DNA from: Sabulicella glaciei
Lineage (GTDB): Bacteria > Pseudomonadota > Alphaproteobacteria > Acetobacterales > Acetobacteraceae
Length of the DNA: 64,000 bases
Direction of reading: 5' to 3'
Assembly: GCF_026183895.1 (NCBI RefSeq)
Contig: NZ_JAPFQI010000001.1
Location: forward strand, 525,510 to 589,509
Shown: in pieces, positions 8,009 to 16,415 of the stretch
Layout of the letters: every line of letters begins with the position of its first letter
Position numbering within the stretch: position 1 is the stretch's first letter
Made by a program: the position numbers and the translations under genes
The notes under the pieces: model-generated
The model's input: only the letters and a program-made list of their open reading frames with translations
Told to the model about the DNA's origin: nothing
The model's database searches: none

Positions 8009-10674
8009 ATCGCGTCGCCGCGCCGCCGGTCACCTTGCTGGTGAACGGAGAAACGCATGCCCTTTCCTTGCCGCCCGCGACGCGCCTTTCCGAGGCGCTG
8101 CGCGAGGGGCTGGGTCTCACCGGCACCAAGGTCGGGTGCGACGCCGGGGATTGCGGCGCCTGCACCGTGCTGCTGGAGGGCGCCCAGGCCTGCGCCTGCC
8201 TCGTCCCATTAGGTCAATGCGAGGGCGCGCGGATCGAGACGGTGGAGGGCATTGCCGCCACGCCGGAGGGCCAGGCGCTCGCCGAGCGCTTCCACGCGGC
8301 CGGCGCGGCGCAATGCGGCATCTGCACGCCGGGGATGCTGGTTGCCGCGACAGAGTTGCTGCGGGAGAACCCGACGCCGAGCGAGGCGGAGGTGGAGGAG
8401 GCGCTGGGCGGCGTGCTGTGCCGCTGCACCGGCTATCGCCGCATCGTCGAAGCGGTGCTCGGCACCGGACCCGCAGCCGAGGAGGGCGGCGTCGGCGCGC
8501 GCCTGCCGCGCACGGATGGCGCGCCAAAGCTGGACGGGACGGCCTTGTATGGCGCGGATGGCGCGCCCGCCGATGCGCTGTGGCTACGCACCATCCGTTC
8601 GCCGCATCCCCACGCCCGGGTCATCCTGGGCGACCTGGAAGGCTTCGCCCGTGCGCATCCCGGGCTTCGCCTCCTGACCGCGCGCGACGTGCCGGGGCGC
8701 AACGGTTACGGCATCTATCCGCACATCAAGGACCAGCCCGTCCTGGCCGGTGAGCGCGTCCTGTACCGCGGCGATGCCGTGGCGGCGCTGGTCGGGCCGC
8801 GTGACCCCGTGCTCTCCGTCCCGCCCTCCGCGCTGCCCATCGCCTTCGAAGTGCTGCCTGCGCTGGGCGATCCGGACGTTGCGCTCGGAGCGAACGCAAT
8901 GCACACGGATTTTCCGGACAACGTTCTGGCCGAGGGCCGCGTGACGCGCGGCGATCCGGTGGCCGCCCTCGCCGAAGCCGCGCACGTCGTGGAAGGCACT
9001 TGGCGCACCTCCTTTGTCGAGCACGCCTACCTCGAGCCGGAAGCCGGCTGGGCGCGACGCGTGGGCGACCGGGTGGAGATCTGGTGCTCCACCCAGGCGC
9101 CAGCGATGGACCGCGAGGAGGTGGCGGGCGTGCTCGGCCTCTCGCTCGAAGCGGTGCGGATCATCCCTTCCGCCTGCGGCGGCGGCTTCGGTGGCAAGCT
9201 GGATGCGGGGATGCAGCCGCTGCTGGCCCTTGCCGCCTGGGTCACGGGGCGGCCGGTGCGCGCGGCCTGGACGCGGCCGGAAAGCATGGCCGCTTCCACC
9301 AAGCGCCACCCCGCGCGCATCACCGCGCGCGCCGGGTGCGACGCGGAGGGCCGGCTCCTCGCGCTGGAATTCGAGGGGATCTACGACACGGGTGCCTATG
9401 CCTCCTGGGGACCGACCGTGGCGGGGCGCGTGCCGGTCCACGCCACCGGACCTTATCGTGTGCCCCATGTGAGCGCGCGCGCGCGGGCGGTCTTTACCCA
9501 CCAGCCGCCTTCCGGCGCCTTTCGCGGTTTCGGCGTGCCGCAGGCCGCCATCGCGCAGGAGGCGCTGTGGGACCGCCTAGCCGATGCATGCGGGCTCGAC
9601 CGGCTCGAGTTCCGCATCCGCAACGCCCTGGTGGTGGGCGACGAGACGGCGACCGGGCAGGTGCTGGCACATTCGGCCGGACAGCGCCCATGCCTGGAGG
9701 CGCTGCGACCGCGCTGGAATGAGTTGCGCGCCGAGGCCGCGGCCCGGAACGCGAAGGGCGGCACGCTGCGCCACGGAGTCGGCATCGCCGGCATGTGGTA
9801 CGGCATCGGGAATACCGGCATGTCCAACCCGTCCGAGATGCGGCTGATCCTTGAAGCGGACGGCACGCTCACCTTCCTGAACGGCGCCGTGGACATTGGC
9901 CAGGGCAGCAGCACGGTGCTTTGCCAGATTGCCGCCGAGGCGTTGGGCGTACCTGTCTCCGCGCTGCGTCACGTCAATGGCGACACTGACCTGACACCGG
10001 ACGCAGGCAAGACCAGTGCCTCCCGCCAGACTTTCGTCAGCGGACGCGCGGCGATGGAAGCGGCGCTCGACCTGCGGGCGCGGGTTCTCGCCGGGCGCAA
10101 CGCGGCGATTGGATGGGACGGGAAGCGCCTGACCGTGGGCGGCGAGGCTTTTGTTCCGGCGGCCGCGTTGGAAGGCGTGGGCCGCTTCGACCCGCCCACC
10201 ACCCCGCTGGACGGGGAAGGGCAGGGCGTGCCCTACGCCACCTATGGTTTCGCGGCGCAGATCTGCGCCCTGGCGGTGGACACGCGCCTCGGCACCGTCG
10301 CGCTGCAGCGCTTCGTGGCGGCGCATGACGTGGGCCGCGCCGTCAACCCCACGCTGGTGGAGGGGCAGACTCATGGTGGCATCGCCCAGGGGATCGGCCT
10401 TGCCTTGATGGAGGAATACATCCCCGGCCGCACCGAGAACCTGCATGACTACCTCATCCCCTCCTTCGGCGACGTGCCGCCGATCGAGTGCCTGCTTGTC
10501 GAGGAAAGCGAGCCTCTCGGCCCCTTCGGCGCCAAGGGCGTGGGCGAGCCGGCGCTGGTGGCGACGGCGCCCGCCATCTTCTCCGCCATCCGCGACGCGA
10601 CGGGCGTGGAGGTGACGCGCATCCCGGCCTTGCCGCACCGCCTGCGCGCGGCGCTGAAGGAAGCCGGATGGTAG
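8005..10674 (+). CDS. Fused [2Fe-2S] and molybdopterin subunit of a molybdenum hydroxylase
   Basis: An 889-residue fusion. Residues 1-155 form the two-cluster Fe-S subunit: GCDAGDCGACT (C45, C50, C53), then QCGICTPG (C104, C107) and CRCTGY (C139, C141). From about residue 165 a molybdopterin domain begins with the substrate-channel blocks TIRSPHPHARV and SFVEHAYLEPE. It continues with CGGGFGGKLDAG (about 391), FRGFGVPQ, GQGSSTVL and KGVGEPAL, with the likely catalytic Glu near residue 848. With the upstream FAD subunit it makes a complete hydroxylase. The ATG at 8005 fits; the frame is open about 2.3 kb upstream but that is non-coding. The substrate is not defined by sequence; nicotinate or another pyridine is the context-based guess. 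Confidence 0.88.
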   Translation: MNRVAAPPVTLLVNGETHALSLPPATRLSEALREGLGLTGTKVGCDAGDCGACTVLLEGAQACACLVPLGQCEGARIETVEGIAATPEGQALAERFHAAGAAQCGICTPGMLVAATELLRENPTPSEAEVEEALGGVLCRCTGYRRIVEAVLGTGPAAEEGGVGARLPRTDGAPKLDGTALYGADGAPADALWLRTIRSPHPHARVILGDLEGFARAHPGLRLLTARDVPGRNGYGIYPHIKDQPVLAGERVLYRGDAVAALVGPRDPVLSVPPSALPIAFEVLPALGDPDVALGANAMHTDFPDNVLAEGRVTRGDPVAALAEAAHVVEGTWRTSFVEHAYLEPEAGWARRVGDRVEIWCSTQAPAMDREEVAGVLGLSLEAVRIIPSACGGGFGGKLDAGMQPLLALAAWVTGRPVRAAWTRPESMAASTKRHPARITARAGCDAEGRLLALEFEGIYDTGAYASWGPTVAGRVPVHATGPYRVPHVSARARAVFTHQPPSGAFRGFGVPQAAIAQEALWDRLADACGLDRLEFRIRNALVVGDETATGQVLAHSAGQRPCLEALRPRWNELRAEAAARNAKGGTLRHGVGIAGMWYGIGNTGMSNPSEMRLILEADGTLTFLNGAVDIGQGSSTVLCQIAAEALGVPVSALRHVNGDTDLTPDAGKTSASRQTFVSGRAAMEAALDLRARVLAGRNAAIGWDGKRLTVGGEAFVPAAALEGVGRFDPPTTPLDGEGQGVPYATYGFAAQICALAVDTRLGTVALQRFVAAHDVGRAVNPTLVEGQTHGGIAQGIGLALMEEYIPGRTENLHDYLIPSFGDVPPIECLLVEESEPLGPFGAKGVGEPALVATAPAIFSAIRDATGVEVTRIPALPHRLRAALKEAGW

Positions 10675-12152
10675 ATCGCACTAGCCTCTTCGGCGCCGCC
10701 GAGGCCGATGGCATCGTCCGTTGCGATGCCTGCCCGGTGCTGTGCCGCATCCGCCCGGGCCGCGCGGGCGCCTGCTCGCGCTACGCCAACGAGGAGGGGC
10801 GGCTCGTCCGCACCGACCCGCTGGTCCTGCTGACGAGCGCCGTGGAGGAGGGCCGGCCCGTCGTTCCCTTCCTGGACGCGGCGCAAGAGTGGTCGGGCGA
10901 GGTGACGCCGGCCGAGCCGGTCTTCGTCACCGCCATCGGCGCAGGCACCACCTACCCGGACTACAAGCCGGCCCCGTTCATCGTCGGCAGCCGGCATCAC
11001 GGCGTGGACACGGTGACGGTCGTGACCGAGGGAATCTTCAGCTATTGCGGCTTGAAGGTGAAGATCGACACCGACCGGCATCTCGGCCCCGAATGCGCGC
11101 CGGTGATGCATGAGGGCGAGCAGATCGGCCACGTCACCACGGCGGAATACGGCTCGCAGATGCTTTCGCTCGGCGGGGTGCGGCATCTCACCGGCGGCTC
11201 CAAGCGCGAGGGCAGCGTCACCTGCGCGGCCATGCTGGCGCTGTGCCGGAAGGAGGCGATCGAGGTCACCATCCCCGATGGGGCGCGGCTTTCGATTCAG
11301 GCTGGCGCCGCCCCGGTCGTGAACGGCGTGCGCGAGACACGGATGCGCGTGGGCTGCGGCTCGGCTGCCATCGGCATCTTCGCGCAGCAATTCTTCGGCC
11401 ACGTGGACGAGGTGGTCGTGCTGGACGACCACATCACCGGCGTCCTGTCCGAGCATCAGGCGGGGAAGTGCCTTTCTATGCGGCCGACAGGGCTGCGCGT
11501 GCGTGGCCGCCGCTCCACCCCGGGGCGCTACTTCCAGGTGGCGCATCCGGGCACGGGCTGGGGCGGTACAGATATCACCGATCCGCTCACGGTCCTCGAA
11601 TCCATCGACCCGAAGCTGGCTTGGCCAGGGATGCGGGTGCTGATGACCAGCACGACCGGCGAGGACGCGCTCTACCTGGAACTGGATGACGCGCTGCGCC
11701 CGATCCCCGCGCCGATGCCCGAGGCCGTGCGCCGCACCGTCGCCCGCATCGGCGAGAACTGCGAGCCGGCGATGACCTCCATCCTCTTCATGGCCGGGGC
11801 GGGGGGCTCGCTGCGCGCGGGGGTGACGGAGAACCCGATCCTGCTCACGCGCCGCGTCCAGGCGGGAGAGGTGCGCGTCACCATGGGCGGCGCGCCCTGC
11901 TACCTGTATCCTGGCGGCGGGATCACCCTCATGGCGGATATCCTCCGCATCCCCGACAAGGCGTTCGGCTACGTGCCGACCCCTGCGCTGGTGGCGCCGA
12001 TCGAGTTCACCCTGCGTGCCGACCTCTACGCCGCGCTGGGGGGGCATGTGGAGCATGCGATCGCGCTATCCGCGCTGATCGAGCGTCACGGCGCAGAGAG
12101 TCTCGCGGCGCCCTGGATGTCCGCCAATCCCTGGCCGGATGCGCCGGGGTGA
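10668..12152 (+). CDS. 6-hydroxynicotinate reductase-like iron-sulfur flavoprotein
   Basis: A 494-residue protein resembling 6-hydroxynicotinate reductase (Hnr), the ferredoxin-dependent enzyme that reduces 6-hydroxynicotinate to 1,4,5,6-tetrahydro-6-oxonicotinate in E. barkeri; the match is from memory of the family. Directly visible is an N-terminal Cys cluster C19-x2-C22-x3-C26-x9-C36 (CDACPVLC then GACSRYAN), suited to a [4Fe-4S] centre. Conserved-looking glycine-rich blocks follow: AIGAGTTYPDYKPAPF, TEGIFSYCGLKVKIDTD, GSKREGSVTCAA and MGGAPCYLYPGGGIT. The start overlaps the stop of the preceding gene by 7 bases. The product of this reaction is the substrate of enamidase, encoded in the divergent operon. 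Confidence 0.75.
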   Translation: MVDRTSLFGAAEADGIVRCDACPVLCRIRPGRAGACSRYANEEGRLVRTDPLVLLTSAVEEGRPVVPFLDAAQEWSGEVTPAEPVFVTAIGAGTTYPDYKPAPFIVGSRHHGVDTVTVVTEGIFSYCGLKVKIDTDRHLGPECAPVMHEGEQIGHVTTAEYGSQMLSLGGVRHLTGGSKREGSVTCAAMLALCRKEAIEVTIPDGARLSIQAGAAPVVNGVRETRMRVGCGSAAIGIFAQQFFGHVDEVVVLDDHITGVLSEHQAGKCLSMRPTGLRVRGRRSTPGRYFQVAHPGTGWGGTDITDPLTVLESIDPKLAWPGMRVLMTSTTGEDALYLELDDALRPIPAPMPEAVRRTVARIGENCEPAMTSILFMAGAGGSLRAGVTENPILLTRRVQAGEVRVTMGGAPCYLYPGGGITLMADILRIPDKAFGYVPTPALVAPIEFTLRADLYAALGGHVEHAIALSALIERHGAESLAAPWMSANPWPDAPG

Positions 12153-13057
12153 CGGATTGGCCACCGCCCCAGCGCTGCCTCCTCCCCGACGGGCGGCTGC
12201 ACCTCTCGGATGGACCGATCGACCTCGTGATCGGGCTGGAAGGGACGCGCCCGGCGATACAGTCGGCGCGCGAGGCGGCGTTCCGCGCCCTTTGCGGCGT
12301 GCTGCCTGCCCTGGCGGCGGAACTCCCGCTGTTGCGGTCGCCCTTGCTCGGCCGGCCGCCCGAGGCCAAGCACCCGGTCGCGTGCCGGATGGTCGAGGCT
12401 TGCTGGCCCCTTCGCGCGTCGTTCATTACGCCCATGGCAGCGGTGGCCGGCGCGGTGGCGGAGCACGTGCTGGCGGCCATTGCCGCCGTGCCGGGCGTGT
12501 CCGCCGCCCATGTGAACAACGGCGGCGACATCGCGGTTCATCTGACCCCGGGGGCGTCCTTGCGGGTGGGGCTCGCGGAACGGCCGGATCGCCCGGGTCT
12601 CGGGCCCGTTGCGCATCTGCGCGCCGAGGACGGGGTCGGTGGCGTCGCCACTTCCGGCTGGCGCGGGCGATCCTTTTCCCTGGGCATCGCGGATGCGGTG
12701 ACCGTGCTGGCGCCCCGCGCGGCGGAGGCCGATGCGGCGGCGACGCTGATCGCCAATGCCGTGAACGCCGAGCACCCCGCCATCCTCCGGCGTCCGGCGG
12801 AGGAGTTGGACCCGGATACCGACCTGGCAGGGCAGGGCGTCACGGTCGCGGTCGGTGACCTTCCAGCCCCGCTGCTGGAGGCGGCCCTGGACGCCGGCCT
12901 TCGTCAGGCGGAATTGCTTCTCGCTCGGGGGCAGATCCGTGGCGCCTTTCTGAGCCTGGGGGGACGAATGCGCGTGACCGGCACCGCCGAGATTGCCACC
13001 CTGGGTGCCCCGGCCGCGTTTCTGCCGGAAGGAGCCGGCCGGGCCGGCCGCGAATGA
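12149..13057 (+). CDS. UPF0280 family protein (ApbE-like fold)
   Basis: A 302-residue member of the UPF0280 family: LPDGRLHLSDGPIDLVIGLEG near the N-terminus, then SFITPMAAVAGAVAEHVL, AHVNNGGDIAVHL, VATSGWRGRSFSLGIADAVTVLA, and ANAVNAEHPAI. The family shares the ApbE (flavin transferase) fold, but its activity is not established. It starts with GTG at 12149 overlapping the reductase stop (GTGA), so it is made together with the Hnr-like protein. That coupling suggests a role in maturing or serving that flavo-Fe-S enzyme, possibly flavin or electron handling; this is inference. It ends 16 bases before the next start. Confidence 0.85.
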   Translation: MTDWPPPQRCLLPDGRLHLSDGPIDLVIGLEGTRPAIQSAREAAFRALCGVLPALAAELPLLRSPLLGRPPEAKHPVACRMVEACWPLRASFITPMAAVAGAVAEHVLAAIAAVPGVSAAHVNNGGDIAVHLTPGASLRVGLAERPDRPGLGPVAHLRAEDGVGGVATSGWRGRSFSLGIADAVTVLAPRAAEADAAATLIANAVNAEHPAILRRPAEELDPDTDLAGQGVTVAVGDLPAPLLEAALDAGLRQAELLLARGQIRGAFLSLGGRMRVTGTAEIATLGAPAAFLPEGAGRAGRE

Positions 13058-13073
13058 AAGGGAGGAGAGGGGG

Positions 13074-13664
13074 ATGAGCGATCCGCGGCTGAGACGCCGG
13101 ATCCTGGTGCTGGGAATGGCGACCGGCGGAATCGCCGGTCCCGCGACCGCGCAGGAGCGCAAGAGCAGCCCTCCCGACACGGCGCCTGTGGAGCCGCCCG
13201 GCAAGCGCAAGACCTCGCCACCGGAGCAGGCGCCGCGTCCACCGCCGCCAAACCGAGGGACCTCGGACTCCGACCCAAGCGACCCGCCCGGCCAGGGCAG
13301 GGGCGGCGCCCGGCCGCGCGGCGCGACGGACAGCGATCCGAACGACCCGCCCGGCCAGGGACGCGGCGGATCGCGCCCGCCCGGAACGACGGACAGTGAC
13401 CCCAATGACCCGCCCGGCCGGGGGCGTGGGGGATCCCGCCCGCCCGGCAACGGCGCGACGGATAGCGATCCGAACGACCCGGTCGGCCGAGGCAGGGGCG
13501 GCGGAGGCGGGCAGGGTGGCGGAGTGACCGACCGTGACCCGAACGATCCGGTCGGACGCGGCCGGGGCGGCGGGGGGCGCGGCCCGCAAGGTCCGACCGA
13601 CACCGATCCGTTCGACCCGGCGGGCCGCGGGCGCGGAGACGGACCAGAGCTCAAGAGCACCTGA
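13074..13664 (+). CDS. Asp/Gly/Pro/Arg-rich tandem-repeat protein, probably exported
   Basis: A 196-residue protein of unknown function. The N-terminus, MSDPRLRRRILVLGMATGG then IAGPATAQE, looks like a signal peptide with arginines and an Ala-x-Ala cleavage site. After a Pro/Lys-rich linker there are about six copies of a 15-25-residue unit of the form TDSDPNDPPGRGRGG, with variants SDSDPSDPP, TDRDPNDPV and TDTDPFDPA. The DxDPxDP core resembles Asp-rich calcium-binding repeats but no established domain is recognised. A good GGAGGAG ribosome-binding site lies at 13061-13067. It is co-directional with the catabolic operon and only 16 bases downstream, though a functional link is doubtful. Confidence 0.7.
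   Translation: MSDPRLRRRILVLGMATGGIAGPATAQERKSSPPDTAPVEPPGKRKTSPPEQAPRPPPPNRGTSDSDPSDPPGQGRGGARPRGATDSDPNDPPGQGRGGSRPPGTTDSDPNDPPGRGRGGSRPPGNGATDSDPNDPVGRGRGGGGGQGGGVTDRDPNDPVGRGRGGGGRGPQGPTDTDPFDPAGRGRGDGPELKST
13263..13640 (+). repeat. In-frame tandem repeat encoding DSDPNDPxGxGRGG units
   Basis: About six diverged copies of a 50-75-base unit lie in register with the reading frame. The DNA differs at many third positions while the Asp-x-Asp-Pro-x-Asp-Pro core is kept, which suggests selection on the protein rather than recent slippage. Unit length changes by insertion of Gly/Gln-rich spacers between cores. Confidence 0.7.
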
Positions 13665-13673
13665 CTCGGCCGG

Positions 13674-13895
13674 TCAGTCCGCGCCGCAGGACGCTTCCAG
13701 GGCGAAGACGCGCAGGCGGCTGGCCAGGGGCTGCTCGCCGCGAAGCGCGTCCTGCTCCGTCACCAGCGCGGCGAGGCTGAGGCCGCGCCCTGCGGCCATG
13801 CGCTCCAGCGCCGACCAGAACTCGGGCTCCAGCGCAATGGAGGTGGCATGGCCCGCGAGCCGCAGGGAGCGCTTGGACAGATGCGCCCCGGTCAC
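13674..13895 (-). CDS. Ribbon-helix-helix protein (RHH_4 type)
   Basis: A 73-residue protein matching the RHH_4 family common in alphaproteobacteria: LSKRSLRLAGHATSIALEPEFWSALERMA, then GLSLAALVTE and ASRLRVFALE. The TSIALEPEFW strand-helix pattern is the hallmark. Such proteins are probable DNA-binding or accessory regulators; no target is known. I chose the GTG at 13895, whose GTGA overlaps the fumC stop, because homologues start close to the KRS motif; an upstream ATG-like extension to 13928 lies inside fumC. Translation is probably coupled to fumC. It ends 9 bases from the stop of the convergent repeat-protein gene. Confidence 0.75.
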   Translation of the reverse strand: MTGAHLSKRSLRLAGHATSIALEPEFWSALERMAAGRGLSLAALVTEQDALRGEQPLASRLRVFALEASCGAD

Positions 13896-15280
13896 GCCGG
13901 CCGGATCATCGTCTCGGGTCGGACCCACGCATCGAACTCGGCGCCGGAGGTGACGCCCAGCCGGATCGCGGCTTCACGCAGCGTCAGATCCTCGTGTAGG
14001 GCCAGCTTCGCCACCTTCACCGCCTTGTCGTAGCCCACGTGCGGGTTCAAGGCGGTGGCGAGCATGAGCGACTTGGCGAGGTTCTCCGCGATGCGCGGCA
14101 AGTTCGGCTCCAGCTGGTCCACCATGTGCCGCGCGAAGCTTTCGGAGGCGTCGGCGAGCAGCGTGATGGATTGCAGCACCGCCTGGATGATCAGCGGCTT
14201 GTAGGTGTTCAGCTCCAGGTGTCCATGCGCGGCCCCCACGGTGACGGCGACCTGGTTCCCCATGACCTGGGCGCAGACCATGGTCAGCGCCTCGCTCTGC
14301 GTCGGATTGGTCTTGCCCGGCATGATGGAGGAGGAAAGCCCGTCCTCGGGGATCATCAATTCCGCAAGGCCGGAGCGCGGACCGGAGCCGAGCAGCCGGA
14401 CGTCGTTCGCCACCTTGGTGAGCGAGGCGGCGATCACGTTCAGCGCGCCGTGCAGCTCCAGCAAGGCGTCATGCGCGGCCATCCCTTCCGACTTGTCCGG
14501 ATTGGGCGCGAAGGCGAGCCCGGTGCGGGTCGCGACCACCTCGCAGAAGACGCGGTCGAACTCCTTGTGGCGATTCAGCCCGGTCCCGGCCGCCGTGCCG
14601 CCCTGCGGCAGCAGCAGAAGGCGGGGCATGCAGGCATCCAGGCGCTCCAGCCCCAGCCGGACCTGACGCTCCCAGGTGGCGAATTCCCCGCCCAGGGTCA
14701 CCGGCACCGCGTCCATCAGGTGGGTGCGTCCGACCTTGACCACGGAAGCCCACTGACTCGCCCGCGCCGCAAGGCTATCCGCCAGCGTCGCCAGGGCAGG
14801 CTTCAGCCGGCCCTCCACCGCTTGCGCGGCGGCGAGGTGCATGACCGTCGGGAAGCTGTCATTGGAGGACTGGCCGCGATTCACGTGGTCGTTCGGATGC
14901 ACCGGATCGCGCGCGCCAAGCTTATGGCCGAGGATCTGGTTCGCCCGGTTCGAGATCACCTCGTTGGCGTTCATGTTGGTCTGGGTGCCGGAGCCGGTCT
15001 GCCAGACGGACAGCGGAAAATCCGCGTCGCGCACGCCGCTGATGATTTCCTCCGCAGCCTGCTTGATCGGGTCGGCCAGCAGGACGGGCAACTCGCCCAG
15101 GCGGCGATTCGCCTCAGCAGATGCCCATTTCTGCTGCCCGACGGCACGGATCAGCGCGGGCGGGAAGCGCTCCGTCCCGATGGCGAAGAGGCGCCTCGCC
15201 CTCTCCGTTTGCGGGCCCCACAGGCGGTCCTCCGGGATCTCGATGGTGCCGAGGCTGTCGGTTTCGGTTCGCGTGGTCAT
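13892..15280 (-). CDS. fumC: Fumarate hydratase, class II
   Basis: Oxygen-stable, cofactor-free fumarase of the TCA cycle (fumarate to malate), 462 residues, standard length. Visible signature blocks: SVWQTGSGTQTNMNANEV, HPNDHVNRGQSSNDSFPT, KVGRTHLMDAVPVTLG and the superfamily loop SSSIMPGKTNPTQSEA. The ATG at 15280 gives MTTRTETDSLGTIEIPED, as in homologues. It lies downstream of a VOC-family gene on the same strand and is coupled to the RHH gene. An unrelated Fe-S class I fumarase is encoded 1.1 kb upstream, so this organism has both types side by side. Confidence 0.95.
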   Translation of the reverse strand: MTTRTETDSLGTIEIPEDRLWGPQTERARRLFAIGTERFPPALIRAVGQQKWASAEANRRLGELPVLLADPIKQAAEEIISGVRDADFPLSVWQTGSGTQTNMNANEVISNRANQILGHKLGARDPVHPNDHVNRGQSSNDSFPTVMHLAAAQAVEGRLKPALATLADSLAARASQWASVVKVGRTHLMDAVPVTLGGEFATWERQVRLGLERLDACMPRLLLLPQGGTAAGTGLNRHKEFDRVFCEVVATRTGLAFAPNPDKSEGMAAHDALLELHGALNVIAASLTKVANDVRLLGSGPRSGLAELMIPEDGLSSSIMPGKTNPTQSEALTMVCAQVMGNQVAVTVGAAHGHLELNTYKPLIIQAVLQSITLLADASESFARHMVDQLEPNLPRIAENLAKSLMLATALNPHVGYDKAVKVAKLALHEDLTLREAAIRLGVTSGAEFDAWVRPETMIRPA

Positions 15281-15345
15281 GCTGCCCTCCCGTCTGCCGC
15301 AGTAAAGCGCGGGCGAGGCGAGCGTTCCAATCCGAAGCGGGATGG

Positions 15346-15744
15346 TCAGTCGCTGTAGGTCGCGATCTCGATCAGGTTGCCGTCCGGGTCACGGCAATAG
15401 ACGCTGCTGATGGGCCCCAGGGCTCCCTGCTTGGGGACAGGGCCCTGTTCCACCGCGACGCCGCAATCGTGCAGATGCGCCACCACCTCCATGCCCGAGA
15501 CGGTGACGATGAAGCAAAGATCCTGCGTGGCAGGGGCGGCGGCAGTGCCGGACCACCATTCGGCCTGGGTCGCGTCCTGCGGACGGAGGTTGATCTTTTG
15601 CCCGCCGAAGCGCAGCGAGGTGCGGCGGTGCGGGCCGAACTCCTCCCGCTCCATGCCGAGGACGCGCTGGTACCAGGCGGCGCTGATCTCCACGTCCCGG
15701 CAGGTGATGACCAGGTGATCGAGACGGTCCACCGAGAAGCGCAT
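15346..15744 (-). CDS. VOC family (glyoxalase/dioxygenase-like) protein
   Basis: A 132-residue single vicinal-oxygen-chelate protein. It has the N-terminal strand RLDHLVITCRDVEISAAWY, the middle LRFGGQKINLRP and the C-terminal SSVYCRDPDGNLIEIATY, where the YxRDPDGNLIE motif supplies the last metal-ligand Glu and H10 near the N-terminus the first. The exact reaction is unknown; such proteins include lyases, dioxygenases and resistance proteins. The start at 15744 shares ATGA with the stop of the RidA-like gene. A longer frame reading into that gene was rejected. Confidence 0.85.
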   Translation of the reverse strand: MRFSVDRLDHLVITCRDVEISAAWYQRVLGMEREEFGPHRRTSLRFGGQKINLRPQDATQAEWWSGTAAAPATQDLCFIVTVSGMEVVAHLHDCGVAVEQGPVPKQGALGPISSVYCRDPDGNLIEIATYSD

Positions 15745-16145
15745 CAGCCCTTGTCCCCCTGCCGGCGGCGCAGCCGCGCCGTCACTTCGATCTCGATCCG
15801 CATTGCATCCGTCTGCAGCCCTGCGTGGAGCAGGGTGGAGGCCGGGCGCACCTCGCCGAACCAGCGCCGGACCACGGGCCAGCAGGGCTCCCAATCCTCG
15901 CGGCGCGGCACGATGAAGGTGGCGCGCACCACGTCGGCCATCTCCGCCCCCGCCTCGCTCAGCGCGGCGGCAATGTTGCGGAAGGCCTGGTCGCACTGCT
16001 CCTCCACGCCCTCGGCGATGGTCATGGTGGCGTAGTCGTAGCCGGTCGTGCCGGACACGAAGACCCAGTCGCCGTCCACCACGGCGCGCGAATAGCCGAT
16101 CTCCGCCTCGAAGCGGGAGCCGGAGGAGATGAGGCGGCGCGACAT
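15744..16145 (-). CDS. RidA/YjgF family protein
   Basis: A 133-residue RidA-fold protein: RAVVDGDWVFVSGTTGYD, VEEQCDQAFRNIAAALSEAGAEMADVVRATFIV and the C-terminal MRIEIEVTARLR. Canonical RidA hydrolyses reactive enamine/imine intermediates using an Arg near the subunit interface; here the VVRATFIV segment carries an Arg at the expected site. The C-terminal IEIEVTA block matches family endings, but the protein belongs to a divergent subgroup rather than strict RidA. ATG 16145 (MSRRLISSG) was chosen over an upstream in-frame start. Overlaps the VOC gene by one base of stop/start. Confidence 0.83.
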   Translation of the reverse strand: MSRRLISSGSRFEAEIGYSRAVVDGDWVFVSGTTGYDYATMTIAEGVEEQCDQAFRNIAAALSEAGAEMADVVRATFIVPRREDWEPCWPVVRRWFGEVRPASTLLHAGLQTDAMRIEIEVTARLRRRQGDKG

Positions 16146-16155
16146 GTGTGCGGTC

Positions 16156-16415
16156 CTAGGCCTGGGGCGCCGCAACCAGCCGGCCGACCAGGCGGCGCAC
16201 CAGCGGCATGACGAGGAGGATGGTCGGAAAGGCGACGGCCCAGGAACTCATCCAGGCCACAGGCCAGCGCACCAGGAACTCCGCGCCCGGGCCGAGCGCG
16301 AGCAGCGTGGACATGCCCGAGACCACGAAGGTCATCAGGCAGGTCAGCAGCAGGCCGGTCACCACGGGCGCGAAGCGCGCCGGGATCCTGTTCGCAGGCG
16401 ACGTCACGGAAGTGC

